A stretch of 64,000 nt of DNA from Tachypleus tridentatus. Lineage: Eukaryota; Arthropoda; Merostomata; Xiphosura; Limulidae. The notes beneath the pieces were generated by a model. The model worked only from the letters and a program-made list of their open reading frames with translations. It was not told the DNA's origin and did no database searches. Made by a program: the position numbers and the translations under genes. This document shows positions 1 to 47,814 of this stretch, piece after piece; within the stretch, counting starts at the first letter, position 1, and every line of letters begins with the position of its first letter. Where the stretch lies: the NCBI RefSeq assembly GCF_004210375.1, contig NC_134834.1:154523290-154587289 (forward strand), in the 5' to 3' direction.

Positions 1-1430
1 AGGAGAGGTTTCAGAAGATGTTTGTTTGAATGATTTCATAGATTAAGGGGTTAACTTGTGGATATGATTTGAGATTTATTTTCTTTTGAGAGAGGAAAGG
101 TAACAGATTATCTTATCAGGAACCATGATAGTGGTTCGTGATAGGGATTCCAAAGAATTGCATAGAATATTGAGGGAAAAAGCAACTTGTATAGTAAAGT
201 TTCAGTTCAAACAACTCTTTAAAACCTTAACTATTGATTGCTAAGACTGTGGACACTATAAAAAGTGTAAAAAGAAAGGATGCATGTTGGATTTACAAGG
301 AAAAGAAAATTCACTCCAAATTGTCCATTTGTAATTATTATTATTATTATTGTGCTACTTACAATAGACATTGCTGGGTTTATTGCACACATACTTTTAT
401 AAAATACTGAATAATGTGCAGTGCAAATCTTAGATGTATTGAAAAGCTGATTTGTTTCTTATATATTTTAAATGAGGTAAAAACATCATAATTCTAATGT
501 AAAAGATGTTTTCATTACCGTTTGAAGTTAGCTTTCATGCAAATATCTGGTTTCCTTTGAAAAGCTTAAGTATTGGATGAAACAGGAATTACTAGCTAGT
601 GATAGATGAACATTAGATGACTTGTAACATGGATACTTAATGTTTTGCACACTATACAGTCAGTGTTTCTGGAGAGCCAACCTCTATATTATTAAAAGAT
701 TGAAGGAGAAAAAAAATGAATATATATAATATTAAAATTATTAAATGTAGTTGTAGAATAGTTACTTTAACAGACGCAAAGGCTTTTTCAAAGCAATGTT
801 CGACATGTATGTTTTATTTAAAAAGCCTATTTTTCTATTTGTAAAATTAAATTTTACACCTAATGAAGGTTGTGTTTCAGTTTAGGCATATATTTTCCCA
901 TTGATATGCATTATATATAGAGAATTGTGCTACACAGAAATTATAAATACATTTCTGTGATTATCTCCAGCTGTAATTTAACATTTTACTTCTCAAACTA
1001 ATGTGATGAAATTGTCAATAGTTACAGTAAATTATCATGAACTGTATCAGCTGTCTGCTTGCCATGTTTATTATCATTACGATATCAAGTAATCCTTTGC
1101 CCATTGTTGAGCATCCTTAAATAAAAAAACATCTGAAATAACATCTTCATGCTGGTGATACAACTCTATTGAAAACACCAATTTCTTATTAACAAGTCAA
1201 CTCTTGAAAACTTTTTCACTGAACAATGTGAGATAATATATATGTGCTTAAGACATAAGAACAAGTGAGATGTTTAGAATGTTTAAAAGAGGTGTTGGGT
1301 GATGTCATAAAAATAGTTAATTTTATAAAATCAAGACCACTCAATGCTGGGATCTTCAATTTACTCTGTAAGGATATGGGAAGTTTGCATAAATAGTTAC
1401 TGCTTCATACTGGAGTCTGATGGCTTTCTC
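1..1430. other. A+T-rich stretch without recognised features
   Basis: Short (TTA)n near 338-353. No exon with splice sites and no transposon protein was recognised. It could be intron 1 of YIPF4 or upstream flank. Confidence 0.5.
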
Positions 1431-1434
1431 AGGG

Positions 1435-2140
1435 AAGAGTGCTTGCTCAGTTTTACGAATTGCATGAGAAGATAAGTTTCTTTTTATCTGAATGGCATTT
1501 TGAACTTGCATACAAATTAAGGGATAAATACTGGATGCAGAAAGTGGCTTACCTTTTGGATGTATTTGTCCAACTAAATGAAGTGAATGCTACAATGCAG
1601 GGTACTAGGGTAATGTACTTCAAAGCCAAGGGTAAAATGGAAGTGCTTCAATGTAAGCTAAAACTTTTTGGGTGAATGTATACTTATGGAAGAACTTGAT
1701 TGCTTCAAAAATCTGTGATTTTTACTTATGAATGAAATTTCTTTAAGTGAAGATGCAAAAGTATCAGTCTTGCAGCACATATCTGATTTGTGTACAGTTA
1801 CTGAGAATACTTCCCTCCTCATTTAGAAAAATTACTGGGGTTTCAAAATCACTTTGTTGACTCTGCAAATACCAATGATTTGCCTTTGAAAGTGAAAGAA
1901 CAGCTTATAGAAATTTCAGTTGATTACACCCTAAAAACAAATTTCAGCAGGAAGAAATTACAAAATTTTGGATTAAAATGGCCATGGAAATACCCTGAAA
2001 TAAGTAACTGAGCTTTGAAAATTTTTATTCATTTTCCATCAACATTTTCACAGTAAAACAGATACAAAAACCAAATTTAGAAATAGGCTAAATGTTGAAA
2101 ATGATTTGCTTTTACAGGTAACAAGCATAATTCCAAATAT
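1435..2140 (+). pseudogene. hAT-type (ZBED5/GTF2IRD2-like) transposase remnant
   Basis: An open stretch at 1439-1675 carries FYELHEKISFFLSE, then VAYLLDVFVQLNEVNATMQG and a KxxxLxLF-like end. This is the arrangement seen in the middle of hAT/ZBED5-like transposases (LAFLxDI..HLNxLNxxLQG). Homologous text continues with stops and shifts to about 2060 (DCF-N..., then the FWIKMAMEIP region matching F/WxxxxxEYPxLS). The N-terminal BED zinc finger and the terminal inverted repeats are not seen. It abuts LINE copy A at about 2160. Confidence 0.6.
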
Positions 2141-2159
2141 TGGATTACTTTGAGTCATT

Positions 2160-3195
2160 TTTTTTTAGTCATTTGAAGAAGGTAGATACTTCCAATGGAA
2201 GTACTGTCTTCTGTTTGCTGAACATCTTTTGAACCATCCTTCATTTCACATTTATACAGATGGTTCAAAATCGGGTGACTGTGAGCTCTGCTATGGTTTT
2301 GTTGGGATTTGGTGGTTGCACACAGGATCCTTTCTACAGTTTCTGTGTTCACTGCCAAATTGTACACCATTTCTCTTGCCTTAAATCACTTAGAAGCTAT
2401 GCAGCACAGGAACTATATTTTTATATCAATTTGCCTGGCTCCAAAATCGCTTCACATTAGTTCTCACCCTGCTTTTGTCAATATTGAAAACCAACTGGTC
2501 CATTTCTCTTTATTTTCTATTTCTGTCCAGTTTTTCTGGATACCAGGCCATGTTGGTATTCACAGGAATGAGCTCACTATCACCACAGCTAAATCTGTCT
2601 GCTCTGGCACTATCACTGCTGTGCCTGTTCCATACATGGACTATGGTCCTGTATTTAAAGCTCAGCTCTGTGCCATTTGACAGTCGAGTTGGAGTGAGCA
2701 ACGTGAAAACAAGCTCTTCAATAAAACCCTTCATTGGACTTTGGCCATCTTGCTTCCATAAGGTTTGAAAAGAGGAAGTTGATCTAACTAGACTAAGCAT
2801 TGGCCACAATTTTTTAACTCATTGTTTTCTTTTATCTGGTACTGATGCACCAATGTGTTGTCTGTGTGACACTCAGGTCACAATAAGTCACCTTTTGCTG
2901 TTTTGCCATCATTACGACTCTCAATGACAGCAGCATTTTAAACATGTTCTGTTCTTTATCTTTAATGTTAGGCAGTGTTATTGGTGATGGTGACACTGTC
3001 CACCTTAGAAATTATTTTAATTTTAAAAGGACAATTGACCTTTTTAATTCTATTTAAGGTTTTATCCAATGTTGGGCCACTGTTTTTGTTTTAACTTAAT
3101 ATCCCTTTACACTTTATAATACTTTCACTGTTATTTTGTTACCAGTTGTTTGGCACAGATAGCTTAGTTGCTTTGCACCATAAAAAGCCAAATAA
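2160..3195 (+). mobile_element. I-type LINE copy A, 5'-truncated (RNase H end and 3' UTR)
   Basis: Same family as copies B-D. It begins inside ORF2 at the sequence equivalent to about 15010 in copy B. It covers the RNase H region (YTDGSKSGD-like, then IPGHVGIHRNE and MDYGPVFK) and the HFKH-rich end. It finishes with the family terminus GGCACAGATAGCTTAGTTGC at about 3152. Several frameshifts and stops make it dead. No target-site duplication was identified. Confidence 0.75.
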
Positions 3196-3239
3196 GAACA
3201 ACTACAGTTACAAGTGGCAGTAGAAGTTTTTTAAGAGGT

Positions 3240-3690
3240 TGTAACTTCATTGTATTGGTCATTGTTTATATAACATTTGGAATATTGTGTTCACTCTTGG
3301 TTTTTAACTTGGGAAGAATAATGAAGGGCTAGAAAGAACTAAGTGGTGTAGGGCTAGTAGGATGATAACTGTAATAGAAAAGTTGTCGTATGAGGACAGG
3401 TTAAAATCTCTGAAAGTATTTTCATTTAATAGAATTCACGGTGTTAGAGAAAAATGTAGGTTTAAGAAATTTTGATAGAAATTAATAAAAACCCTTTAAC
3501 CTGAGTGCTTTTGAAAGGTGGACCATTATTTTTCAAGGGATCTAATTGAGGTATTAAAAACTAAGGAAATTGATAATCTTGATACATTAATTAATGTGTG
3601 TGTGCTTATTGGTGAGAATATTGGGAATAGGGAACATAGAGTTTGGGAGGATAAGAGTCATTCAGCTTAGGAAATTTGCAACTACTCTTT
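3240..3690 (+). pseudogene. CR1/L2-like LINE ORF2 C-terminal remnant
   Basis: After ...YGNIVF-type sequence, the + strand reads ERTKWCRASRMITVIEKL then SYEDRLKSL. Further on comes RDLIEVLKTKEIDNLD, the pattern (LExVQRRAT+MI...LSYExRL..L...RGDLIEVxKIxxG.D) at the end of CR1/L2-type reverse transcriptases. Frame breaks are present. It lies immediately after copy A and is unrelated to it. Confidence 0.6.
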
Positions 3691-3699
3691 TAAACTCAT

Positions 3700-5050
3700 G
3701 TGAAGTGCTGATCTCTATTACATTTTAGATTAGCTCATTCATGAAGTCAATCAACTAATTAAAAAATAAACTTTCCTTTATAAATCTTAAGCTTGTATCC
3801 TGTTATTCTGTTATCTTCATTTATGTGGGGATTTTATACTACATCCTGTTACAGTCAAATAATTTAATTAACCCATTCAAAGTTGTAAACACACTAGTGA
3901 ATGTAATTAGTATTTGACAATTGGCATTTTGTTATTTGTATCATACAAAGGCTCACAACAGATATCCTTTCATCCATATTATAAATCAGGATTTACTAAA
4001 GTTGCATTTACTTTGCATTTAAGTACTGATTTCTGTCTGATTCATCAATGTTTTCTGAAATCATGTTTCCATACATTTCACTTAAATTTTCATTCCAAAA
4101 CATACCTTGTTTTTAAAAACATCTTTACTTGTTTATGAAGGTGTAAAGTACCTTTGTACTTTTTGTATTGTCCTTACCTACAGTATGTAATGGAGTATAT
4201 TTCCAGCTGTCATTACTAATCATGAATTATATATATTTTATTTGCAGAAACACAAAGCAACAAAACACCTTTGAATATTGAAAATAAAATACTTTTGATG
4301 ACAGATAACAAACAGTACATAAAACATTTTACAACCTATTCTGAGATACAGGGATAAATTTATAGAAAATGTTATACAAGTACTTATTATACCATCTAAT
4401 AGATTTACTTTTACACATTTAATATATACTTTTGTTTTTATGCATGTGATGTGTATTGTTGGATGTGTATCACACAAGTCCTGCATGTTCTCTAAATTTG
4501 TAGAAGATTCTCAAGAGCAAGAATCAACAATATGTAGTGTATTTTCAACCATTGGTGAATGCTATAAATGTGATTAATGCTTATTAATTGTAAAATTACA
4601 GAATTTGATCAGGAACATTTAAATTTTTAACTTTACCAACCATTCAACTTCAGAGAATTAACTTCCTACATTAGTACTTCTATGAGGACATTAGATATCT
4701 GTCTTACTCTGTGATAAGTGAGCTTATAAATCATATTAGACCAAACAAGAATAGAGCTAGCTGGCATTCCCATCAAGCTAAGTATATCTGTGCCTCATGG
4801 ACCTGGACTATTGTTGAAACATTAAGTACCAGATCAGATAAAAGACTGAATATTTTTGAGAGTTTGTAAAATTTTTATATATAATTAATTCTTTGTATTA
4901 ACTATTTGCAATAACTGTTATTGCAACTTATTTTTTTTTATATATTAAAATATATTTGTGTTAAGGAAGAAGATTGTGTGTATCAGTCTTGTTGTCAAAT
5001 ATCATAAGTTTGTTACATATTGAAATTCAGTTAACTTCTAAATTAAAATA
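3700..5050. other. A+T-rich stretch without recognised features
   Basis: No open frame with recognisable similarity, no splice-bounded exon and no clear repeat seen on either strand. Confidence 0.4.
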
Positions 5051-5074
5051 CAAACTTTCAGTTATTTGAAAATA

Positions 5075-6140
5075 TGACATAATGTACATAACATAATAAA
5101 TTGGATTTGTCTGAGGTAAATTATAACACATAACATAATAAATTGGGGGCTTGTGCCTGAGATTTGAATCAGAGACAAAATTTGTTCTAAGTTAATGTCA
5201 AAACATAATTTACATTTATCAGTGCCAAGAAGATTTGACCATGTCTGATTATCAAGATCACCTTCCCCCTTTGAATAACTAGAAAAATATAACAAAAATG
5301 AATTGTTTGAAATTGCCAAAATCTTTTATGAGAGTATATTGTTGAAATATTAGTTGATGATGATTTGTTTCATGGGGAAGCATTAGGGGAATACTTTAGT
5401 GTCTCCACTAGCCAATCAGTGTTGAGTGATAAAGATAAGTTAGAAATCCAGGCAAAATTCCAACAAATTTAGCTTAAATAGTTCATATCGAAGCTGAGAA
5501 AAAGAGCTAGCCTGTATCAAAGCTCAGAAAAAGCAAACCTGTATCACAGCCAAAAATAGGAAGTAAACATTTTGGGGCTGAACAAGCATGTATCAAGGCC
5601 AAGAAAGAAATTAGGATGAAATAAATGGGAATTAGACTCAACTCTGTTCATCCAAGGCAAAATGACAATGTTGAACTTAACTGATATATTAAAGCACCAC
5701 CATTTAATGAAAATGAAATTGACATATACTTCCAACATTTTGAATAATTTGCCTGAACCATGAAATAACCTATTGAAACATGGTTATTATTATTATAGTG
5801 TTTTAATTGGGAAAGGACAAGAAGTTTGTGCTGCTCTGACAACTTCAAAACTTATTTGGATGAAAAGATAGTTTAAACACTACAGAAAGCAGCTGCTCTT
5901 TTGATAATGATGCTTTAACACACAAAACCACTTTTCATAAAAATACATTTCTGCCAGATCAGCAAAATCCTGTTCTTGCTCAATCACTAAAGTTGAGAAT
6001 TTTTCTAAAAATCCAGCTCCTCTAATTCAAAAGCTTCTGACATTCAGGATACAACTTTACTAAAGCCTGCCTGTCTGTTTGAGAAAAAAACCTGGTTATG
6101 TAACATAATAAATCAGACTTTTCCAAGATAAATTATAATA
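5075..6140 (+). mobile_element. Gypsy-type LTR retrotransposon remnant (LTR edge and gag)
   Basis: A stretch ending AACATAATAAATTGGGGGC at about 5148 looks like an LTR end followed by a primer-binding/leader region. Broken gag follows: ENEIDIYFQHFE near 5710, and VLIGKGQEVCAALTTS near 5798, matching the gag block ..DxYFxxFE..a....LLLQSVLVGKAQEVYAAL of SCAN-like Gypsy capsids. At 6098-6150 an AACATAATAAAT...AAATTATAA segment repeats the LTR-edge sequence seen at 5090-5130, suggesting an internal deletion between LTR pieces. Many stops. Confidence 0.55.
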
Positions 6141-6659
6141 CGTAACAATCTGCACAGTAAATGTGGAAATATTAACATATATACTAAGGTCTATGGTTTT
6201 TAAAACTGACTATGAGTATACTTGTAGGACTGAGTGCACTAGATTCTGCCACTGAGAGTATACTCATAGAAAAGATAAAGCTATTTTATAGTTAACAGAA
6301 TAATGGTAGTGTCCCAGATAATGCAACAAACAATCTTCAAACAGTTTGTGGAACATAAATCTATGTAATAATTGTGATCCTTATTTATTGTATAATATTT
6401 GCTCAAATGAAATTCCCTAAGGTGCACAGACACAATGTTTTCATAAAGCTCACTTCAACATAGACTAAAGAAGAGATGGTTAAAATATGAACATAAACAA
6501 TTATAATAGAAATAGGATTATTTTACATGATTCATGGCACTATTTGATGAGGTCTGAATCAATAAATATTTTTCAAAATATATGATTTTATTCTTTTGTT
6601 GTTACATGAACTAATTAGTTCTCACATCATAAGCAAATGATAGAATGTAATAAGGTCCA

Positions 6660-8600
6660 GTAAATGATTATGTATGTTCCTTTGTCTTCTTGTTTTATCT
6701 TTCTGTTATTGAGGCACATGTTGTTTGAAACAATTTTCCCAACAAAGGGCTGGTTTTTCAGGGTAGATATCACACCTGTAGTGGCTTTCTTCTCTCCTCT
6801 CAGCCTTTGTGCAGTCATGACATGGTTTGTTTGGAATCTCTATCTTTTCTGTGAGCAGCAAATGTATGAAACAATGAAATTATTTATATTTTGGAATTGG
6901 AGTTGCATGCTGACCCTACACTTGAAGACCTGCCTTGGCATTTCACAGAAGATGAATTGTTACCTGTTTAAAAGTTTCAAGTGTTATTTGCTGTCCCCTA
7001 CTTTCATTGTCCAGGATTTGGGCATTCAGAAGAAATATTTTAATGGTGTGAAGGGTAATCCTTTTATATCCTCTTGTGGTCTTTTTTAGAGCTGAGTAAT
7101 ACACCATTTGGTCAGATCTATCTATCCATAACATGCCATTGTTGTAGTTATGGATATTTTCTTGAAATTTTAGTTGATTTGTGGCACCAACTATCTTCAC
7201 TCTGTGCATGTTGCTAATTGTGAGCATGTCCAATTTGTCCTACCATTTACAAACTACCACTGATGCTTACCATTTCCATTCCTGTTCATCCTTCAACATT
7301 TTCCTGACCACATCCATTAGATTATTTTTATGGTCAGACTGAAGTGTTCTACATACATAGGTTGATTGCTCAGTCAGATTTTTCTCCATATTCACAGAAT
7401 ATTTGTAATAATTGTAATATTTATCTGTGTATAAACATGATCTTTGTCTAGGTTATCAGGTATCAGAATAAGTAAAGCAGCTGCAACTTTTACCATACTG
7501 GTATCTTCATCAACAGAAGCTTGAAAGTATACATGAATTTTCAGCACCAGACTTTATGATTTGCAGTTGATAGGGTTTGGTTTCATACTTGTGGTGTTTA
7601 TTTTTGATATGTTGCCAAAACAAGAGCCTGTCACACCAAAGTACCATGGCCTCATTGATAGTAAACAGTAAATGTGGACCATTTCATAATTGAAGTGATC
7701 TAGGAGAAGTCATTCCTTATACAAATGATCATTGTGGGATTGGGAATTGTCTGTGGAATGCCAAAAGAGCACTTGAAAGTAGTTGAGACTCATCACTGTA
7801 AATTGATGTATTGTATGAAATATCAGTACTTCAGTAGTGCTCTGAGGTAGGTAGGGTGTTTGAGCTCATGTGAATCAACAAGGTATTAAACATTGTTGTT
7901 GCATCATTGTTCTCCCATTATTTTAGTTGTGGTTCTCTTCACAGTGGTCACTGTTTGATTATTTCGGCTGTTGCATGTGCATTTGTTTCTGGGATCATAA
8001 TGTCCAGTAACTGTGGAATAAGGAGTAGGTCAAAGTACCATATGAACCATTTTGTGACTGGATTCTAAGACTGAAGTTTTCATTGTTTCATTGAAAGTGA
8101 AACTAGTGGGTCTTTGACCAATTATGCAATAAGACAGTGGAGTTCACATTTTCAACTTTCCTGCCTAGTGCTGGATCAGAGGCCACTCTTTCCTGAACTG
8201 GTCTAGCAAATCTATTTCCACCACCACTTGTTTTTGCTCTACAAATGTGTGGTTGTCTGGTTCAGACCTCATGAACTTTAGGTCTTCTACATACTGTCAG
8301 TACTCTGTTGTCATTACTTAATGAATATTAGTTGCCAATTAGTACTAGACTGGTTATTGCTGCTATTATCAGTTGTCATTTTTATCTGAAAATTGCTCTC
8401 ATCTAAGGGCATTTCTGTAGTCCCATCATCAGACTCTATATCTTGATCATAATTGTCATTGTTAGTAGTTCTCTTTTCAGAAGATTTGCAACTTGATCTG
8501 CATTTAACTCTGCCATTTGTAAGGGTAATGACAGTGGAAACAAAGAAAAAAGTGGTACACAGCATATGATTGCCAGTTGCAGAAACTTTTGCAATATGGT
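6660..8600 (-). pseudogene. piggyBac-type (PGBD4-like) transposase pseudogene
   Basis: Read on the - strand. An acidic, Ser/Asp-rich N-terminal piece (about 8565-8314: DIESDDGTTEMPLDES) is followed by broken central sequence (8300-7250). Then comes an open stretch near 7233-6943 with WIDRSDQMVYYSALKKTTR and RITLHTIKIFLLNAQIL. These correspond to the hallmark GVDxxDQ...Y...RKTxRWYK...FxxLxDxxxxNAxIL of piggyBac transposases. At 6836-6711 the Cys-rich C-terminal domain is visible in one frame: PCHDCTKAERREES, YRCDIYPEKPALC and a final C-x-H element. Stops and frameshifts interrupt it. Terminal repeats and TTAA sites were not established. Confidence 0.75.
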
Positions 8601-8649
8601 GCTATAAATAGTGCTACAAGATAATTCATTCCTGGTGTACAAAACAGAA

Positions 8650-9210
8650 AATCTGGTCCCACCACCAGCTATGAGTTTTTCATAACATGGTAATTCCCCA
8701 CCATTGTGTTAGAAGTAAAGCATATACATGCATACTTTATTTGGCAAATGGAATGGATATATACTGTAAAAGTCAGTGTGTTAACAGTTTATGTAGTAAG
8801 TATATCATGCTCTGAAATATTTAAATCTATTTTATTTTATAATTTAACAGTATAATAGTGTATCTGATATTTATAAATTGACTTATTAACATTTAAGCCA
8901 GTGCTTAGAATTGCCACTAAAGCTATTTGTCAATAATATGTAACAGTGCATATTAGGCATTTCTAGATACAGCTTACTTCTGAGTAGGATGAGATTTCAA
9001 ATTGAGATAGTCAACATTTAACTGTACAATTTATATCCATAAAACATAAAAAAGTAAGGTATAAATGAACATGGTGAACAGTTGTGAAAAGTGATTGTGT
9101 TGGAAATTCTATTTATTCTTAAGTTCAAAGGTTAAACTTATGAAACTTTACATTCTTTTTGTGGGTCATGTGAAATTAACTTGTACATAAAATCAGTTTT
9201 TTGTTTTTTT
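8650..9210. other. YIPF4: A+T-rich intronic stretch leading to YIPF4 exon
   Basis: Nothing recognised except the polypyrimidine tract and acceptor just before 9218. Confidence 0.4.
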
Positions 9211-9217
9211 AATACAG

Positions 9218-44359
<35,142 letters not shown>

Positions 44360-45110
44360 TGCTTGTAGATGAAGATCACTGTTGCTTTCAGTCTTTCTTC
44401 TTTCAGCACATTTCTGTTTTTCAGGTGTGGTGCAATAACAAAAGAGCAGAAACTGCTGTTATTGTTACATTCATTGTTTTTATGCTTATGTGTATTTCCT
44501 TTCTGGTTGTTTTGGAATGTGGTAAATGCAGGGACTACAGAACAGTAGTGTTCTCCAATAATTTGTGTGAATATGAAGGTACTTCAGAACAAAATATCAC
44601 CATTGTTGTATCCAGCATTCTTTGTTCTTCTTCCCACATATGATTGTTTTCTGCCTGTTTTGAATGTGATGATGCTTTTGTTCAGTGATATGCATTGAAA
44701 CTAACCAGATAACATCATATGTTAAAGACATTCATGAGAAATCTTGAATAAATTTGTGACTGAAGCTTATAACTGTTATCTTACAGGTCAAAGCATCCAT
44801 CAAAAACATCTCACGTAAAGTTTTGTGTGACTGTTAGAAGATGTTCTGTGATTTTTAGATAAACAGAAATTCTTTTGTATTTTGTCCACATTGTTAAATT
44901 TATTTGAAATGTGCAAGATGTTTAAAGTTGACTACAAGCAGGATATGCTTAATAGAAATTTAAAATGATTTTCTGTAATTATTTAATCTTTGTTACTAAG
45001 TGATGTACAAAATGTGGAAATGTATATCTGATTTATATGCCAACCAGAATATTCATGCATAGTTTGTTTTTGTGTAAATTTAAATAAAATATTTAATAAA
45101 TATATTATAA
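44360..45110 (+). promoter_or_regulatory. YIPF4: YIPF4 3' UTR with polyadenylation signals
   Basis: Non-coding sequence after the YIPF4 stop. AATAAA occurs at about 44747, 45083 and 45095; the last two, in an A/T-rich context, are the likeliest polyadenylation signals. The first 330 bases contain sequence resembling the terminal exon (see the separate feature at 44577). Confidence 0.5.
44577..44700 (+). repeat. Diverged copy of part of the YIPF4 terminal exon, within the 3' UTR
   Basis: Bases from about 44581 resemble the terminal exon from about 44276 over roughly 40 bases, at about 80 percent by eye. In one frame this copy reads LQNKISPLLYPAFFVL against [11 protein letters not shown] in the real exon. 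Weaker echoes appear near 44428 and 44528. No acceptor suitable for splicing was confirmed. It could be a decayed tandem exon duplication, or a short array of which the exon is one member. Confidence 0.45.
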
Positions 45111-45119
45111 ACTTCAGCT

Positions 45120-46360
45120 ACAATAATCTTTGCACCTTTTATTTGAATTTTCACTTTGGTATTATGTCAAAGGTGTACATACTATATAAAATAAAAGCTT
45201 ATTTCAAATTAACTAAAGATTTTGAAATTAAAACATATAATGGGAATTACAGATCTCACAACTATTAAAACAAGTTCATTTCTATTGTGTTATCTAATTC
45301 AATATACGTCATTGGCATTTCTCAGGTGATGGAAATATTTATCACAATGTAATAAAGCACGAATATTGTGTTAAGCAAAGGTTTGCCAACTCATTGTTTA
45401 GTCATGTATTGATCATATCCTGTAATCATTAGCAAAAACAAAAAAAAATTATTGTCTTTATTAAATAATATTTTTTCATTTAAAATAGAAGTCATCTATT
45501 TCAATATTATTCTCTTTAAAATGTTTATTTTATACCAGCATTAGGTTATTGTGGGTGGTACAGTGCTTTTGAACAACTGCATTCCCTTTGGTCAGTAGCT
45601 CAGAATAAGAGACTAAGACAGTCATAGGTTTGTCATAAATACAAAATATTGTGAAAAAAAACAACAAAAAACATACAGATTACTTGGGAAAAATTTATAT
45701 CTAAAGCATGAAATGTATTTTGTCATTGTTAAGAGTTGATAAATATTAAAAGAAACAGAATTAATAAGTGTTTCAATATCTTATTCATATTCATTACTTC
45801 ATTTTCCTAAATTTTTGTTAAATGAAGCAAAAACAATGAACATAGGTAATTAAACTAAATGTAATGAGGCATTTGAAAAAAAAGTCCCATGAAACAAGTT
45901 ATTTTGAAAGTCTCAAAGCTAAGCATCTTTTATTATTAGTTTTGTTATTGTAGCTTCAGATGTGTCTTGTAGATTTAAAATAAAGTTGTTTTTTAAATAA
46001 AGAGTATGTTATTTTATTGTTGTACAGAATACATGCCAATAAAACTATGCAGCTGTTTATTACAAGAGTATTCTGATTGGACTCTGTTGTTGTTATATCA
46101 TTAAAGGTTTTGGTACGTAATAGGCTCTTTTAAAACAAAAAAGTACATAATTTGTAAAAACTAACCATTGTATCTTCTTACTAATTCATTCAAAGAGTAT
46201 TTTCACATCAATATTGTATGCTTTAGTGGGTACAGTCCATCATTAAATTTATTAATTTGCTATAGAAGAATTCGAAGAAAAATTTTCTTTGTATTAGTTT
46301 AATCTCAATTTTTTTTATATCTGTTCAGTGTTTATGAATACTTCCTAATCCCTCTTGGTG
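45120..46360. other. Intergenic A+T-rich stretch
   Basis: Sequence between the YIPF4 polyadenylation region and the palindromes. Nothing recognised. Confidence 0.4.
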
Positions 46361-46365
46361 GGTTC

Positions 46366-46502
46366 AATGAAGACTTATTAAAATTTGGAGTTTTATACCT
46401 GAAATGAGTACCCATACAGCTATCAATCACAAAACTGCACAGTAGGATAGCTGTATGGGTACTCATTTCAGGTATAAACTCAAATTTTAATAAGTCTTCA
46501 TT
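46366..46502. repeat. Near-perfect palindrome 1 (56-58 bp arms, 23-bp loop)
   Basis: Left arm 46366-46423 starts AATGAAGACTTATTAAAATT; right arm 46447-46502 is its inverse complement, differing only by two single-base length differences. The loop is 46424-46446. It would fold as a long hairpin (RNA) or cruciform (DNA). No target-site duplication or transposon family recognised. Confidence 0.9.
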
Positions 46503-46505
46503 AGC

Positions 46506-46613
46506 ATATCTATAAGCATTTTATTAACTTCTAAAATCAAATCCCTGTTTATCTCAAATAGTAACAATAAACGAGGATTTGATTTTAGAAGTTAATAAAA
46601 TGCTTATAGATAT
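46506..46613. repeat. Perfect palindrome 2 (39-bp arms, 30-bp loop)
   Basis: Left arm 46506-46544 (ATATCTATAAGCATTTTATT onward) and right arm 46575-46613 are exact inverse complements; the loop is 46545-46574. It starts 4 bases after palindrome 1, making a pair of adjacent hairpins. Confidence 0.9.
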
Positions 46614-47158
46614 CAAATTTATGTTATTTGCCAACAAGATTGACAAGTACAGTTTCCTTTTTTAACACACATTTTAATATACAAACATAAAAACAATACA
46701 ATTTATAATAACAATTATTACTAATAGTGTAGATATTAAAATTGCTGTGTAATGGATTTACCATTATAAATTAAAATACTATCTGTTCCAATATAACCAC
46801 AATTCTAAAATTACCATACAGGAACACGAGTTGAGCCAGTCGGCTTGTAAAATTTGTGAAAGTCTTGCTTAATTTTGTATTTAATAACAAAGTGGAATTT
46901 CAGACAGATACTCAAGATGATAATTTACTTTGTATATATAATTAAACATTTATATTTTTTTATCCAAAATAGATAGTAATTGCAGAATAACTTAGGCATG
47001 CTATTTCTGATCATCATAATCTTATAATACTACAGATTTACCTGAAACACTTTAAAAATGAAATTATATTCATTCCTGCAAAGAAATTTTATTAGTTAGA
47101 AAAATAAATAAAACTATTCAGTGATAATTCAATGCATTTTAATATTTATAAAGTTTGG

Positions 47159-47183
47159 TTTGTGTGTGTGTGTGTGTGTGTGT
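47159..47183 (+). repeat. (TG)n microsatellite
   Basis: About eleven TG units. Confidence 0.9.
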
Positions 47184-47814
47184 TAACTTGTGATAATGTA
47201 CTACCTGTTTGTTTCATAAAATTGACTAAATTAATATTTAGGTTATAAATTAGTTTTAGTCTGTACAATTAGCTCAATATGTGATAAGATATTATAAATG
47301 AAAATGGATCTCTGACAATTAGGAATCTTTCCATGAACATAAAACCAGAAAAAATTAAATATATGAAACTAAATAAAGTGCTGGAAAGATGGATAGTGAT
47401 ATTTTCATCTAATATAAACCCCAGGTCTCACTGTTTGAGCTGAAAGAGATTGAGCAAAAGGTGTTCCAACAAATTTAATCTCATTAAAATTGTCTAGCTT
47501 CCATAATATACTAAAATTATGAATAAGAGTGATTGCATGAGATGCAATGCAGCACTTTGAAAAGCTAAGGTTGTATATCACTGATTGATCTCTAGTATAC
47601 TAAATAGACTAGGAAAACACAGGTTGAAACTGATGAGTTGGAAGACAGTAAGAGTTTTGTTATTCAGCTAATCAGGAGGTCAGTTCAGCAACTGCCAGTA
47701 GTGAAGCCGCTTTTTTCACCGAATTTTACCCACAATTGTTTTTTTTTTAAGATGCCAGCTATAATGAGTGGATTAACTCACTAATGGCAGACCAATAATT
47801 CTGCTACCCTTTAG

